From positions 1 to 21,496 of IMG/VR virus record IMGVR_UViG_3300021440_000138: a stretch of DNA of 21,496 nucleotides. One strand, given 5' to 3'. Positions 6,066 through 14,120 of the stretch are shown here, piece by piece; position 1 is the stretch's first letter; the number at the start of each line of letters is the position of its first letter. The notes under the pieces were generated by a model. It was not told the origin of the DNA, made no database searches, and saw nothing but the letters and a program-made list of their open reading frames with translations. Made by a program: the position numbers and the translations under genes. The stretch is from a virus.

Positions 6066-8454
6066 GACATTGCAAGCCCCCAGCGAAGTAGGCCCCTACC
6101 TTGACACGGTGAAGGCTTACGAAAAGGCGTCGTCGAAATGGCGGACGCAGGCAAAGAAGATCGTCAAGCGCTACCTTGACGAGCGCAGCGACCAGCAAGC
6201 CAACAGGCTGAAATTCAATATCCTGTGGGCGAACGTCGAGACGCTGAAGCCCGCGATTTATGCCAAAACGCCGAAGCCTGAAGTTGAGCGGCGGTTTCTG
6301 GACAAAGACCCGGTTGGCCGCATGGCATCTGAGGTGCTGGAACGGTGCCTGGATTACTACCTGAGCGCGACGCCGTTCGGCTCGACTATGCGGCAGTCGC
6401 GGACGGACTACCTGCTGGTGGGGCGCGGCACGTCGTGGGTTCGCTATGTCCCGCAGATCAAGCAATTGTCGCCGCAAATCACCGATGACGTGGCAATCGG
6501 CGACGATAACGAGGACGGCGAAGCGCCCGAACCCATGGAAGAGATTTCATGGGAAGACGTGATGTCCGATTACGTCCACTGGAGCGACTTCGGACACAAT
6601 ATCGCCCGGACGTGGGAGGAGGTGAACGCGGTCTGGCGCATTGTCTACATGACCCGCCAGCAGATGAAGCGGCGCGGCTTCGAGGAATGGAACGAGGTTC
6701 CGCTTGATTACACCGATCGCGAAATGAAGGATGCGGACGGCGATACTGGCAAGAAAGCCGCCGTTTTCGAGCTATGGGACAAGTCCGAGCGCAAGGTGTT
6801 CTGGTTTACCAAGGCGCACCCGCGCTTTCTCGACGTGCGCGACGATCCGCTGGGCCTCGACCGCTTTTTTCCCTGTTCGCAGCCGATCTACGCCACGCTG
6901 GCGAATGAAAGCCTGATCCCGGTCCCGGATTACATCGAATACCAGGACCAGGCGACCGAGCTTGACGAGATCACGGCGCGCATTTCGGCACTGCAAAAGG
7001 CGATCAAGGCGGCGGGTGTTTACGACGCCGGGCAGCCGAACATCGCGCGGCTGCTCAATGAAGGCGTGACCAATGAATTGCTGCCCGTCGAGGGCTGGGC
7101 GGCATTGCAGGAAAAGGGCGGACTTTCCGGCGCGGTTGAAATGCTGCCGATGAAGGAAATCGCCGAAACGCTGTTGATGCTTTATGAGGCGCGCGAGAAG
7201 GTCAAGCAGGACCTTTACGAAATCACGGGTATGTCTGACATTATCCGGGGCGCGACCAAGGCGACCGAGACAGCGACGGCGCAGAATATCAAGAACAGCT
7301 ACGTCACGCTGCGCCTGTCCGAAAAGCAGCGCGAGATGCAGCGCTTTGCCCGCAATACCATCGAGATCATGGGCAACATCATCTGTCGCCATTTTCAGGA
7401 CGAAACCATTGTCAAGGTTTCGGGCGTCCAGATGCTCACGGCGGAGCAAAAGCAGCAGGCCCAGATGCAGCAGCAGATGGCCGGGAAGCCTGCACCGCTG
7501 ACCGGCCAGCCGATCCCGCCGCTTGACGAAGACGTTGCGGAATTGCTGTCTGAGCCGACATGGGAGGAAGTGCTGGCATTGCTGCGCGCCGATCCTGATC
7601 GCTGCTTCCGGATCGACATCGAAACGGACAGCACCATTGAGCTTGATGCGGCGCAGGACCGTGATGAGGCGATGGCGTTTCTTACCGCAGTGGGCGGGTT
7701 TCTCGAAAAGGCCGTGCAGGTGCCGCCGTCGCTTGCGCCGCTGGCCGGGGCGATGCTGGAATTCGGGGTGCGGAAATGGCGCGTCGGTCGGCAGCTTGAA
7801 GGGACGATCAACAAAACCGTTGAGGAAATGGAAAAGGCGGCGAAGAATCCGCCGCAACAGCAGCCAGATCCGGCCATGGCAAAGGTGCAGCAGGACGGCC
7901 AGATGCAGACCGCGCAATTGCAGCAGTCCGGGCAGCTCAAGCAAGCCGAAATGGCAGCGAGTGCGCAAACCGAACAAGCCAAGATCGCCTCAATGCAGAA
8001 AATCGAGCAATTGAAGCTCGACGGGATGCACCAGATCGAGGCGGGCAAGCAGGCGCTGGAGGCCGAACGGCTGCGCAGCGATGCCCAAAGCAAGGCCATA
8101 CAGGCCGAGAATGAGCGCCAGTTGGAGGAAATGCGTATTTCCGCCGAGGATGCCCGCGAACGTGACCGTATGGCTGCTGAACAGGACATGGAGCGCTTCA
8201 AGGCTGAACTGGAAGCGCGGACGCGGATCGAGGTTGCGGAAATCACTGCCGGGGCATCGCTACAGGCGGCGCAGATCAGCGCGGCATCGGCGGCGGTCGA
8301 GAACAAGCCCGAAAAGGCAGAGGAAACCAAGCCGGACAAGGGGCATGAAGCGCTGGCATCGGCAATTCAAGGCATGACCGAGGTTGTCAAGGAAAGCCGC
8401 AAGCCGCGCAAGGTCATCCGTGACGGCGATGGCAAGGTGGCGGGCATCGAATGA
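6058..8454 (+). CDS. Portal protein
   Basis: A 798-residue portal protein of the P22/SU10-like type, forming the dodecameric channel through which DNA enters and leaves the head. The N-terminal region (WRTQAKKIVKRYLDER... LKFNILWANVETLKPAIYAK) and the middle part (DLYEITGMSDIIRGATKATE, typical of the portal stem/clip region) are characteristic. Residues about 605-735 form a long Gln/Glu/Ala/Lys-rich coiled coil, comparable in position with the C-terminal barrel of the P22 portal. The start is GTG at 6058, overlapping the upstream gene by 8 bases. The end overlaps the next gene by ATGA. The extended C-terminus makes it longer than minimal portals. Confidence 0.9.
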   Translation: MSETLQAPSEVGPYLDTVKAYEKASSKWRTQAKKIVKRYLDERSDQQANRLKFNILWANVETLKPAIYAKTPKPEVERRFLDKDPVGRMASEVLERCLDYYLSATPFGSTMRQSRTDYLLVGRGTSWVRYVPQIKQLSPQITDDVAIGDDNEDGEAPEPMEEISWEDVMSDYVHWSDFGHNIARTWEEVNAVWRIVYMTRQQMKRRGFEEWNEVPLDYTDREMKDADGDTGKKAAVFELWDKSERKVFWFTKAHPRFLDVRDDPLGLDRFFPCSQPIYATLANESLIPVPDYIEYQDQATELDEITARISALQKAIKAAGVYDAGQPNIARLLNEGVTNELLPVEGWAALQEKGGLSGAVEMLPMKEIAETLLMLYEAREKVKQDLYEITGMSDIIRGATKATETATAQNIKNSYVTLRLSEKQREMQRFARNTIEIMGNIICRHFQDETIVKVSGVQMLTAEQKQQAQMQQQMAGKPAPLTGQPIPPLDEDVAELLSEPTWEEVLALLRADPDRCFRIDIETDSTIELDAAQDRDEAMAFLTAVGGFLEKAVQVPPSLAPLAGAMLEFGVRKWRVGRQLEGTINKTVEEMEKAAKNPPQQQPDPAMAKVQQDGQMQTAQLQQSGQLKQAEMAASAQTEQAKIASMQKIEQLKLDGMHQIEAGKQALEAERLRSDAQSKAIQAENERQLEEMRISAEDARERDRMAAEQDMERFKAELEARTRIEVAEITAGASLQAAQISAASAAVENKPEKAEETKPDKGHEALASAIQGMTEVVKESRKPRKVIRDGDGKVAGIE

Positions 8455-9563
8455 CCGACAATACTACCCTTCCGATTCCGTCCGGTTCGACCAGCGGCGA
8501 TGTCATCCGCGACATTGACCGCGCCGGGATCAAAACGCAGGTTGTGCAGCTCGATATAGGCGGTGCGGCTGCGGAAAGCCTTGTTACGGGAACAATGCCC
8601 GTCAGCGGCAATGTCGGCGTCACGGGCAGTGTGGCGGTCACAGGCACGTTCTGGCAGGCCACGCAGCCCGTTTCAGGCACGGTTACAGTCGGCAATGCCT
8701 CGCTGGCCGTGACGGGGCCTTTGACCGATACGCAGCTACGGGCGGCGGCAGTTCCGGTTTCGCTTGCCAGCACCACGATCACAGGCTCGGTTGCTGTTAC
8801 CGGGCCGCTGACCGATACCCAATTACGCGCCAGTGCGGTGCCTGTCTCGCTGGCTTCAACGACGATCACCGGGACGGTTGCGGCAACGCAAAGCGGCACT
8901 TGGACAGTGCAGCCCGGCAACACGGCAAATACAACGCCGTGGCTTATGCGGCCTAGTGACGGCACGAACAATGTTGCTGTCAAAGCCGCAAGTGCTGCGG
9001 CAGCATTCACCGACCCGGCATTGACGGTTGATGTAAGGCCGGGCGGCGCACAGGTCACAGCCGCCGCTGCCCTTGCGGATGCATTTGCCAACCCGACGGT
9101 AGGTCAGCGCGCTGTTCTAGCCTCGGTATTCAACGGCACCACATGGGACCGGCAGCGCGGCATGGGGCTGGCGACGACGACCGGCGATACCGGCGCGAAG
9201 ACGGCCACGGGCAACGGGGCAACGCAGACCAACGTCGGCAACAAAGGTGTGCAAGTCCTGATTGTCATGGGCGCGGTAACGGGGACTACGCCGACCTTTG
9301 TCGGCAAACTGCAAGGTTCGGTCGATGGCGGCACAACATGGTATGATATTCCCGGCGCGGCCACGGCATCGCTGACGGCAACGGGTAACTTCGGCATTCT
9401 GGTTTACCCCGGCATCGCTGTGACGGCGGGAACGACCACGACCGGGACCACGGCCACGGCAAACATGACGATCCCCCGCAACTGGCGGCTGGTATGGACG
9501 ATTGGCGGCACCACGCCGTCGTTCACAATCACGTCGGTGCAATACAATTACCTGGTCAACTGA
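8451..9563 (+). CDS. Repeat-containing beta-structured virion protein
   Basis: A 370-residue protein. After a short N-terminus (SGSTSGDVIRDIDRAGIKTQ) come strands of the VPVSG...VTGS type. Then come two near-identical 29-residue units (residues 85-113 and 114-142) containing VTGPLTDTQLRA and VPVSLASTTITG. The C-terminal domain (about 240-370, with VLIVMGAVTGTTPTFVGKLQ and DGGTTWYDIPG) resembles beta-sandwich proteins common next to phage portals. Low cysteine content and the repeat pattern suggest an elongated virion protein such as a head fibre or decoration, but a tail role is possible. It overlaps the portal stop by ATGA. Confidence 0.75.
   Translation: MTDNTTLPIPSGSTSGDVIRDIDRAGIKTQVVQLDIGGAAAESLVTGTMPVSGNVGVTGSVAVTGTFWQATQPVSGTVTVGNASLAVTGPLTDTQLRAAAVPVSLASTTITGSVAVTGPLTDTQLRASAVPVSLASTTITGTVAATQSGTWTVQPGNTANTTPWLMRPSDGTNNVAVKAASAAAAFTDPALTVDVRPGGAQVTAAAALADAFANPTVGQRAVLASVFNGTTWDRQRGMGLATTTGDTGAKTATGNGATQTNVGNKGVQVLIVMGAVTGTTPTFVGKLQGSVDGGTTWYDIPGAATASLTATGNFGILVYPGIAVTAGTTTTGTTATANMTIPRNWRLVWTIGGTTPSFTITSVQYNYLVN
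8703..8876 (+). repeat. 87-bp tandem duplication within virion protein gene
   Basis: Two in-frame copies of 87 bases (8703-8789 and 8790-8876) encode 29-residue units that differ at only three positions (L/V, A/S and S/T). At the DNA level they have drifted at many third positions, so the protein sequence is held by selection while the duplication is not recent. Confidence 0.85.
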
Positions 9564-9564
9564 T

Positions 9565-9846
9565 ATGCTGCTGACCCTCCTCTTTCTCGGTAGCGCCAAC
9601 GCAGCGCCCCCGGTTGTCTCGGTTGCCGATACCCATGACGGCGCGGGCTGGGCCGTCCATCAGCTTGCGGTTGACCGGGAAAAGCGGCTTTCGCGGATCA
9701 AGCGGCCCGATACGGCAGCGGAGATTGCGGCAGATATGCGGCAGGCGATGGTGCCGAAAGCTGCGGTGCCGCGCCCGATGGTGGCTTCGGCAACCGCGCC
9801 GGTATTCGATGATGACGAGGATGATGTGTTATGTCTGTTGTTTTAA
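9565..9846 (+). CDS. Small secreted or membrane-targeted protein with acidic tail
   Basis: A 93-residue protein whose first 15 residues (MLLTLLFLGSANAAP) look like a short signal sequence with a plausible cleavage after ANA, although the usual N-terminal basic residues are absent. The middle is charged and helical (DREKRLSRIKRPDTAAEIAA), and the C-terminus is strongly acidic and then hydrophobic (DDDEDDVLCLLF). The ATG at 9565 lies one base after the previous stop; an upstream extension would read the preceding gene out of frame. Third positions are GC-rich, supporting real coding. No family is recognised. An envelope-directed function, for example in lysis or superinfection exclusion, is a guess. 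Confidence 0.6.
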   Translation: MLLTLLFLGSANAAPPVVSVADTHDGAGWAVHQLAVDREKRLSRIKRPDTAAEIAADMRQAMVPKAAVPRPMVASATAPVFDDDEDDVLCLLF

Positions 9847-10073
9847 ACAGCAACGGGATTGCTGAAATATGCCGCTGCACCGCGCGAAATCGCGGGGTTA
9901 CGCTTCCCGTCGATTTCATTGAACGCGCCGAAAAAGAAATAGCCCGGCGGATACCACGGAACGAATATGTGGCGCTTTCGCGCGATGGCTTGACCGCCGA
10001 AGTCATTTCAGGGCGGCTTGTTGTCGAAATTCTCGCCAAGCAATTTGAAGTTCTGGAGGCGCAAGATGCCTGA
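9831..10073 (+). CDS. Unknown 80-residue protein
   Basis: Small protein MSVVLNSNGIAEICRCTARN... with two closely spaced cysteines (C14, C16) and a helical C-terminal half (IERAEKEIARRIPRNEY... RLVVEILAKQFEVLEAQDA). It starts at ATG 9831 behind gagg in the acidic-tail codons of the previous gene and overlaps that gene by 16 bases. Its own end carries the ribosome site of the next gene (ggaggc). No family is recognised. The conserved-looking chain of overlaps places it in the head assembly operon. Confidence 0.65.
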   Translation: MSVVLNSNGIAEICRCTARNRGVTLPVDFIERAEKEIARRIPRNEYVALSRDGLTAEVISGRLVVEILAKQFEVLEAQDA

Positions 10074-10437
10074 CATTGACCCTCGCACTGGAGTAACTAA
10101 GGCGCGCTATTTTGAAATGCATGGGCTGATTGACGGATCACCCGAAGCCGAAGCCGCATGGGCCGCAAAACTGGCCTTTGTCCCGATCCGGCTGCAACCC
10201 CTAGTGATGCGCGATATCGAGCCGTATCAGGCTATGGGAACGGACATTGCGACCGGAACTGCGCCGTGGATCACTTCGCGTTCGCAGCACCGGGATTACA
10301 TCAAGCGCAACAACTACGTTGAGCTGGGCAATGATTCATCGCTGCAAGCCCCGCCGAAGGTCAACCAGGAAATCAGCGACCGGGAAATCGGCAAGCAAGT
10401 CAAACAAACCATCGAACAGAAAGGTATCAGGCTATGA
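10066..10437 (+). CDS. Conserved-type head-region protein of unknown function
   Basis: A 123-residue protein. The frame is open upstream, but ATG 10066 follows a strong ctggaggcgcaag ribosome site and is the sensible start. Residues 68-89 read WITSRSQHRDYIKRNNYVEL followed by GN. This resembles the SR-x-x-HR-x-(F/Y)-(L/I)-(K/R)-R-x-x-Y-x-E-(V/L)-GN pattern I recall from small proteins near phage scaffold genes. It has no cysteines, so it lacks the zinc ribbon that some such proteins carry. The C-terminus (EISDREIGKQVKQTIEQKG) is helical. The gene overlaps scaffold by ATGA. Function is unknown. Confidence 0.7.
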   Translation: MPDIDPRTGVTKARYFEMHGLIDGSPEAEAAWAAKLAFVPIRLQPLVMRDIEPYQAMGTDIATGTAPWITSRSQHRDYIKRNNYVELGNDSSLQAPPKVNQEISDREIGKQVKQTIEQKGIRL

Positions 10438-11450
10438 GTTCCCCCGACCTTGCCGAACGGACTATCGAAGAAGATGTTGCCGCCGCTATGGAGCAACACA
10501 CCGATGCCGCGCCAGCCGATGACACAGGCCCAGCGCGCGGCCCGGACGGCAAGTTCGCGCCTGCCGAAGCCGAACCTGCGCCCCCCGGAGAAGCACCCCC
10601 GGTTGCCGAAGTCGCTGCGGCGGAAGTGATCGATGATGCCCCCGCGATCCCCGACAAGTTCGCTATCCCGCCGACCTACGCAAAGAAGGCGATCCGCGAG
10701 AAATGGACCGAGTTGCCGCCCGAAGTCCGGCAGGAAATCCATGAGCGCGAAACCGATATTCACCGCCAGTTTACCCGGTTCGATGATGAGCGGACGTTCG
10801 GCAAGCAGGTCAAGGAAGTGGTCGCGCCTTATGAGCCGTTCATTCGCTCGCTTGGGGCCGATCCGGTGCAGGCCTTAGATTACCTGCTGAAAACGGACTA
10901 CGCCCTGCGCACCGCGCCGCCCGAAGCGCGCAAACAGATGTTCATGAAGGCGGCGGCGGATTACGGCATCCAGTTCGGCCCTGATGAGCTGGGCGCAGCG
11001 CCGCAGGGCGATCCGCGCGTGGAAACTTTGGCGCAGCAGATTGCACGGCTTGAACAAGCGCAGCAATCTGATATACAAGCCCGGCAACTTCAGGAACAAC
11101 AGTCCCTGGAACAGCAGATTGCGGACTTCGCTTCGAGGCCCGACAAGCCATTTTTTGACAGGGTATCGCCGATTATGGCGTCCCTCCTTCAAAGCGGGCA
11201 AGTGGGCAATCTCGAAGAAGCCTACGATCAGGCTGTATGGGCTGACCCTGAAACCCGCGCGCTTCAGCTCGCCGCAGAGCAAAGCCAACGCTCCTCCAAA
11301 TCGCAAGCCGCCGTGGATAAAGCCCGCGCGGCCAGTGCTTCGGTCACAGGCGCACCGGGTCTAACCGTGCAAGCCTCCAGTCCGACAAGCTCCGGGTCAT
11401 TGGAAGATGACATTCGCGCCGCGATGAACGCGGCTTCCGGCAGAATTTAA
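10434..11450 (+). CDS. Putative scaffolding protein
   Basis: A 338-residue acidic, Ala/Glu/Gln/Pro-rich protein directly before the major capsid gene, the standard place for scaffold. Residues 1-75 are disordered and acidic. A conserved-looking region follows (EKWTELPPEVRQEIHERETD, then FIRSLGADPVQALDYLL), seen in scaffold proteins of P22-like and related podoviruses. Residues about 195-230 are a Gln-rich coiled coil (LAQQIARLEQAQQSDIQARQ). The short C-terminal end (LEDDIRAAMNAASGRI) is likely the capsid-binding helix. Its action would be to guide procapsid assembly and then leave. Start ATG overlaps the previous stop (ATGA). No protease domain is visible. Confidence 0.82.
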   Translation: MSSPDLAERTIEEDVAAAMEQHTDAAPADDTGPARGPDGKFAPAEAEPAPPGEAPPVAEVAAAEVIDDAPAIPDKFAIPPTYAKKAIREKWTELPPEVRQEIHERETDIHRQFTRFDDERTFGKQVKEVVAPYEPFIRSLGADPVQALDYLLKTDYALRTAPPEARKQMFMKAAADYGIQFGPDELGAAPQGDPRVETLAQQIARLEQAQQSDIQARQLQEQQSLEQQIADFASRPDKPFFDRVSPIMASLLQSGQVGNLEEAYDQAVWADPETRALQLAAEQSQRSSKSQAAVDKARAASASVTGAPGLTVQASSPTSSGSLEDDIRAAMNAASGRI

Positions 11451-11464
11451 TGGAGTAGCCCGTC

Positions 11465-12454
11465 ATGGCCCTCGTTAACCCCTCTTCGACGATGAATGAA
11501 ATCGTCACCACCACCCTGCGTTCGCGCACCGGCAAACTCGCCGACAACGTAACCAAGAACAATGCCCTGCTCGCCCGCCTTTCCGCCAAGGGCAAGCGCA
11601 AGATGGTCAACGGCGGTCGCACCATTGTGCAAGAGATCGAATACGCGGAAAACGGCACCTACAAGCGCTACAGCGGTTATGAAGCCCTGAACATCTCGCC
11701 CAGCGACGTGTTCACTTCGGCGGAATACAACTACGCGCAGGCCGCAGTCGCCATTTCGATCAGCGGGCTGGAAATGATCCAGAACAGCGGCGAGGCAGCG
11801 GTTATCGACCTGCTGGCAAGCCGTATCGGCAATGCCGAACGCACCATCCGCAACAACATCGCGCTCGACATCTACAGCGATGGCACGGCAGACGGCGGGC
11901 GGCAGATCGGCGGCTTGCAGTTGCTGGTTTCGGCAACCCCGACGACCGGGACCGTGGGCGGCATCGACCGTTCGACGACTGTCGGCTCGTTTTTCCGTAA
12001 CAAGGCGTTCTCGGCTGTCACCAACGGCGGCGCGGCAGCGACTTCGGCCAACATCCAGTCCTACATGAACCGCCTCTACGTGCAGCTTGTGCGCGGGGCC
12101 GACAAGCCGGACTTGCTGGTCGCGGATAACAACTACTGGCGACTGTATCTGGAAAGCCTTCAGGCAATCCAGCGCATCAACAGCAGCGATGAAGCCATGG
12201 CCGGGTTCTCCAGCCTCAAATACATGGAAGCCGACGTTGTTCTCGACGGCGGTGTGGGCGGCGGTTCGCCGACCAATACCATGTATTTCCTGAATACCGA
12301 CTTCCTCTATTTCCGCCCCGCTTCGGGCCGGAACTTTGAACCGCTCGGCGACGAACGGCAGTCGGTCAATCAGGATGCCATGGTCAAGCTCATCGGCTTT
12401 GCTGGCAACGTCACCCTCTCGAACGGTTCGCTCCAGGGCGTTCTGGTCGCTTAA
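11465..12454 (+). CDS. Major capsid protein
   Basis: A 329-residue protein of the HK97-like coat fold, forming the icosahedral shell. The N-terminus (MNEIVTTTLRSRTGKLADNV), the pattern RTIVQEIEYAEN, and NAERTIRNNIALDIYSDG at about residues 120-140 are typical of coat proteins annotated next to scaffolds in podoviruses. The end (GNVTLSNGSLQGVL) is also typical. Size, position after scaffold, and a good ribosome site (tggagtagcccgtc) support the call. There is no separate protease gene nearby and no obvious N-terminal delta domain, which fits a separate scaffold. Fold family is from recognition of sequence style, not alignment. Confidence 0.87.
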   Translation: MALVNPSSTMNEIVTTTLRSRTGKLADNVTKNNALLARLSAKGKRKMVNGGRTIVQEIEYAENGTYKRYSGYEALNISPSDVFTSAEYNYAQAAVAISISGLEMIQNSGEAAVIDLLASRIGNAERTIRNNIALDIYSDGTADGGRQIGGLQLLVSATPTTGTVGGIDRSTTVGSFFRNKAFSAVTNGGAAATSANIQSYMNRLYVQLVRGADKPDLLVADNNYWRLYLESLQAIQRINSSDEAMAGFSSLKYMEADVVLDGGVGGGSPTNTMYFLNTDFLYFRPASGRNFEPLGDERQSVNQDAMVKLIGFAGNVTLSNGSLQGVLVA

Positions 12455-12475
12455 AGCCAAGAAAGGACAAACATC

Positions 12476-13057
12476 ATGGCTTTTGTAGCTCTCAATGACA
12501 TCCTGGGTGAGGTTGACCTGAGCATTGTCGATACGGCAGGCCCGGGCTTCCAGAACCTGATTTCCGGCACCGGATCGGGCCGCATGAATTTCTACACGCA
12601 GATCGTTGCGGGTTACGACCCGAACCTCGGCGGCGGTGAATTCATGTATCTGCGATACTCCGGCACCATTGCCGCTGGCACCGTCTGCGAAGTCACGCCA
12701 TCGATCACAAGCGGGCAGATTATCCAGAACGCTACGGCATGGGCAGGCACAGCGATCACCGGACGGCCTCTCGCCATCGCGGTATCGGCGGGCACTGTCG
12801 GCCAGTTTGGCTGGTTCCAGGTGCAGGGCAACGCGATTACGACCGTGCAGGGCGCTCCGGCAGCAGGTAACCCCACCTACTGGCAGGCCGCTGGCGTCGT
12901 TTCGCCGACCGTGGTCATCTCCAAGCAGATGGTCAACGCGAACTTCGCTACGGCGGTTTCGCAGACCATCGGGCAGGGATCGACCGCCGTGGTGCTTACG
13001 TCCACACAGGCAATCGTGACGATCAACCGTCCGTTTGCCCAGGGCGCGATCACGTAA
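12476..13057 (+). CDS. Putative capsid decoration/stabilising protein
   Basis: A 193-residue beta-rich protein immediately after the coat gene, with a strong ribosome site (agaaaggacaaacatc). The sequence SGTIAAGTVCEVTP followed by a region on re-use of Ala/Gly/Val strands (GRPLAIAVSAGTVGQFGWFQ) resembles small head proteins found after coat genes. One cysteine is present and no enzyme motif is visible. Capsid binding is inferred from position and composition. It is followed by the only strong intergenic hairpin in the late region, so it probably shares a high-level transcript with the coat gene. Confidence 0.72.
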   Translation: MAFVALNDILGEVDLSIVDTAGPGFQNLISGTGSGRMNFYTQIVAGYDPNLGGGEFMYLRYSGTIAAGTVCEVTPSITSGQIIQNATAWAGTAITGRPLAIAVSAGTVGQFGWFQVQGNAITTVQGAPAAGNPTYWQAAGVVSPTVVISKQMVNANFATAVSQTIGQGSTAVVLTSTQAIVTINRPFAQGAIT

Positions 13058-13062
13058 ACAGG

Positions 13063-13096
13063 TAGCGGTGCAGGTTCGGGGGAGCCTGCGCCGCTA
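13063..13096 (+). other. Intergenic RNA hairpin after the capsid genes
   Basis: tagcggtgcagg (13063-13074) pairs with cctgcgccgcta (13085-13096), giving 12 pairs with one G-U. The loop can close further (ttc/gag) to leave a GGGG tetraloop. It stands six bases after the stop of the capsid-associated gene. The following bases are C-rich, and the nearest T run (13117-13121) is 20 bases away, so it is not a classic intrinsic terminator. It may stabilise the abundant capsid mRNA 3' end or lower read-through. Confidence 0.6.
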
Positions 13097-13131
13097 CATC
13101 CCCCAATCCCCCCACGTTTTTGGAGAAGCCC

Positions 13132-13761
13132 ATGTTTGACGCCCCCACACTTGCCGAACCGCAGATCGTCGGCAACGGCGATGTCCGCGCGGTCACTTAC
13201 GGCAATGATTCCGGCCTCTACGTCGAGTTTCATTACGAGGATATCCACCTCGAGGCGCGCAGCGAGGCGGAGGGCCGTCCGATCTATGACCGCGTTCCGT
13301 TCATCTCGATCTACATTCCCGGCGACAAGACCAAGAAGGTTGTGCGCGCTGTCCGGACACAGTGGTTCGGCGATACCCCGCCCGATACGGAGCGCTTCCA
13401 CCGACAGTGGGCCGCGTTCCAGCAGGGCGAGAAGGTCATGGCCGAAGGCTTGCCGCTGAAGGAATGGCCGATCATGACCACTTCGCAGGTCAAAGAATTG
13501 AACGGCCTCAACATCTACACCGTCGAACAGCTTGCCGAAGTGCCGGATACCAACCTTGATGCACTGGGCCATGCCGGGCGATCATTGCGCGACAAGGCCA
13601 AGGGCCATCTGGCGCGCTTGGCTTCGACGGCAAGCGCTGACAAGCTTTCGGCGCAGAACGAAGATTTGCAGCGCCAGCTTGATGAACTGCGCGCCTCGCT
13701 CGAAGCGCCGCGCCGTGGCCGTCCTCCCAAAAACGAAGGGGTAACTGAAAATGACGATTAA
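13132..13761 (+). CDS. Head-tail region protein with HhH-like segment and AT-hook-like tail
   Basis: A 209-residue protein. The ATG at 13132 follows ttttggagaagccc; a TTG 12 bases upstream is less likely because it overlaps that ribosome site. Residues 1-110 form a beta-rich domain with aromatic residues (FHYEDIHLE, FISIYIPGDK). Residues 115-162 resemble a helix-hairpin-helix segment (ELNGLNIYTVEQLAEV... LGHAGRSLRDKAKGHL). Residues 170-190 are a short coiled coil. Residues 193-200 read PRRGRPPK, matching the AT-hook core with GRP between basic residues. The parts suggest DNA contact near the portal vertex. The protein family is not known to me and the function is inference. Confidence 0.7.
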   Translation: MFDAPTLAEPQIVGNGDVRAVTYGNDSGLYVEFHYEDIHLEARSEAEGRPIYDRVPFISIYIPGDKTKKVVRAVRTQWFGDTPPDTERFHRQWAAFQQGEKVMAEGLPLKEWPIMTTSQVKELNGLNIYTVEQLAEVPDTNLDALGHAGRSLRDKAKGHLARLASTASADKLSAQNEDLQRQLDELRASLEAPRRGRPPKNEGVTENDD

Positions 13762-14119
13762 GCAAAACCTGGTCGGTAGCGGCCTTGCACCGAGCTCGGC
13801 AACCGCCGTGCTGGGCAGCGCCAGTGCGGGCCTTGTTGCCACCGGGACGACGCAGGCCGATGCCTTGATCATCCAGGTGAGCAACAACCAGTATACGACC
13901 GTTGCGGCTGGCACTGGGGCCGTCATTCCGAGCTTCACCCAGCCCGGCGACGTGATCCGCGTTTTCAACAACGGCGCGAACACATTGCTGGTCTATCCCC
14001 CGCTGGGCGGGGCGATCAACAACGGTGCGACCAATGCCGGATTCTCGGTTGCGGCCAACAAGGGGGCGCAGTTTACGATGGTGAGCGCTACCCTTTGGGG
14101 TGCGATCCTGAGCGCCTGA
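13751..14119 (+). CDS. Small beta-rich virion protein
   Basis: A 122-residue protein rich in Ala, Gly, Asn, Thr and Val, with strand-like stretches GDVIRVFNNGANTLLVYPPL at residues 61-80 and then GAINNGATNAGFSV. Small beta proteins with an NTLLVYPP-like strand occur among phage head or neck genes. The start ATG 13751 lies inside the end of the preceding gene (11-base overlap), close behind its ribosome-like aaggggtaact. No enzyme motif is present. A role as a minor head or fibre-like piece is inferred. Confidence 0.7.
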   Translation: MTIKQNLVGSGLAPSSATAVLGSASAGLVATGTTQADALIIQVSNNQYTTVAAGTGAVIPSFTQPGDVIRVFNNGANTLLVYPPLGGAINNGATNAGFSVAANKGAQFTMVSATLWGAILSA

Positions 14120-14120
14120 C

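Noticed and set aside
11447-12460. Long antisense open frame opposite the major capsid gene (and similar ones opposite terL at 2692-3828 and portal at 6772-7977)
   Set aside because: In GC-rich DNA the complementary frame of a biased gene often stays open. These lack ribosome sites and family features, and the sense strand has clear homology-type motifs.
13063-13121. Intrinsic terminator after the capsid genes
   Set aside because: The hairpin is strong, but the T run is 20 bases downstream and follows a C-rich stretch, so it was kept only as a hairpin.
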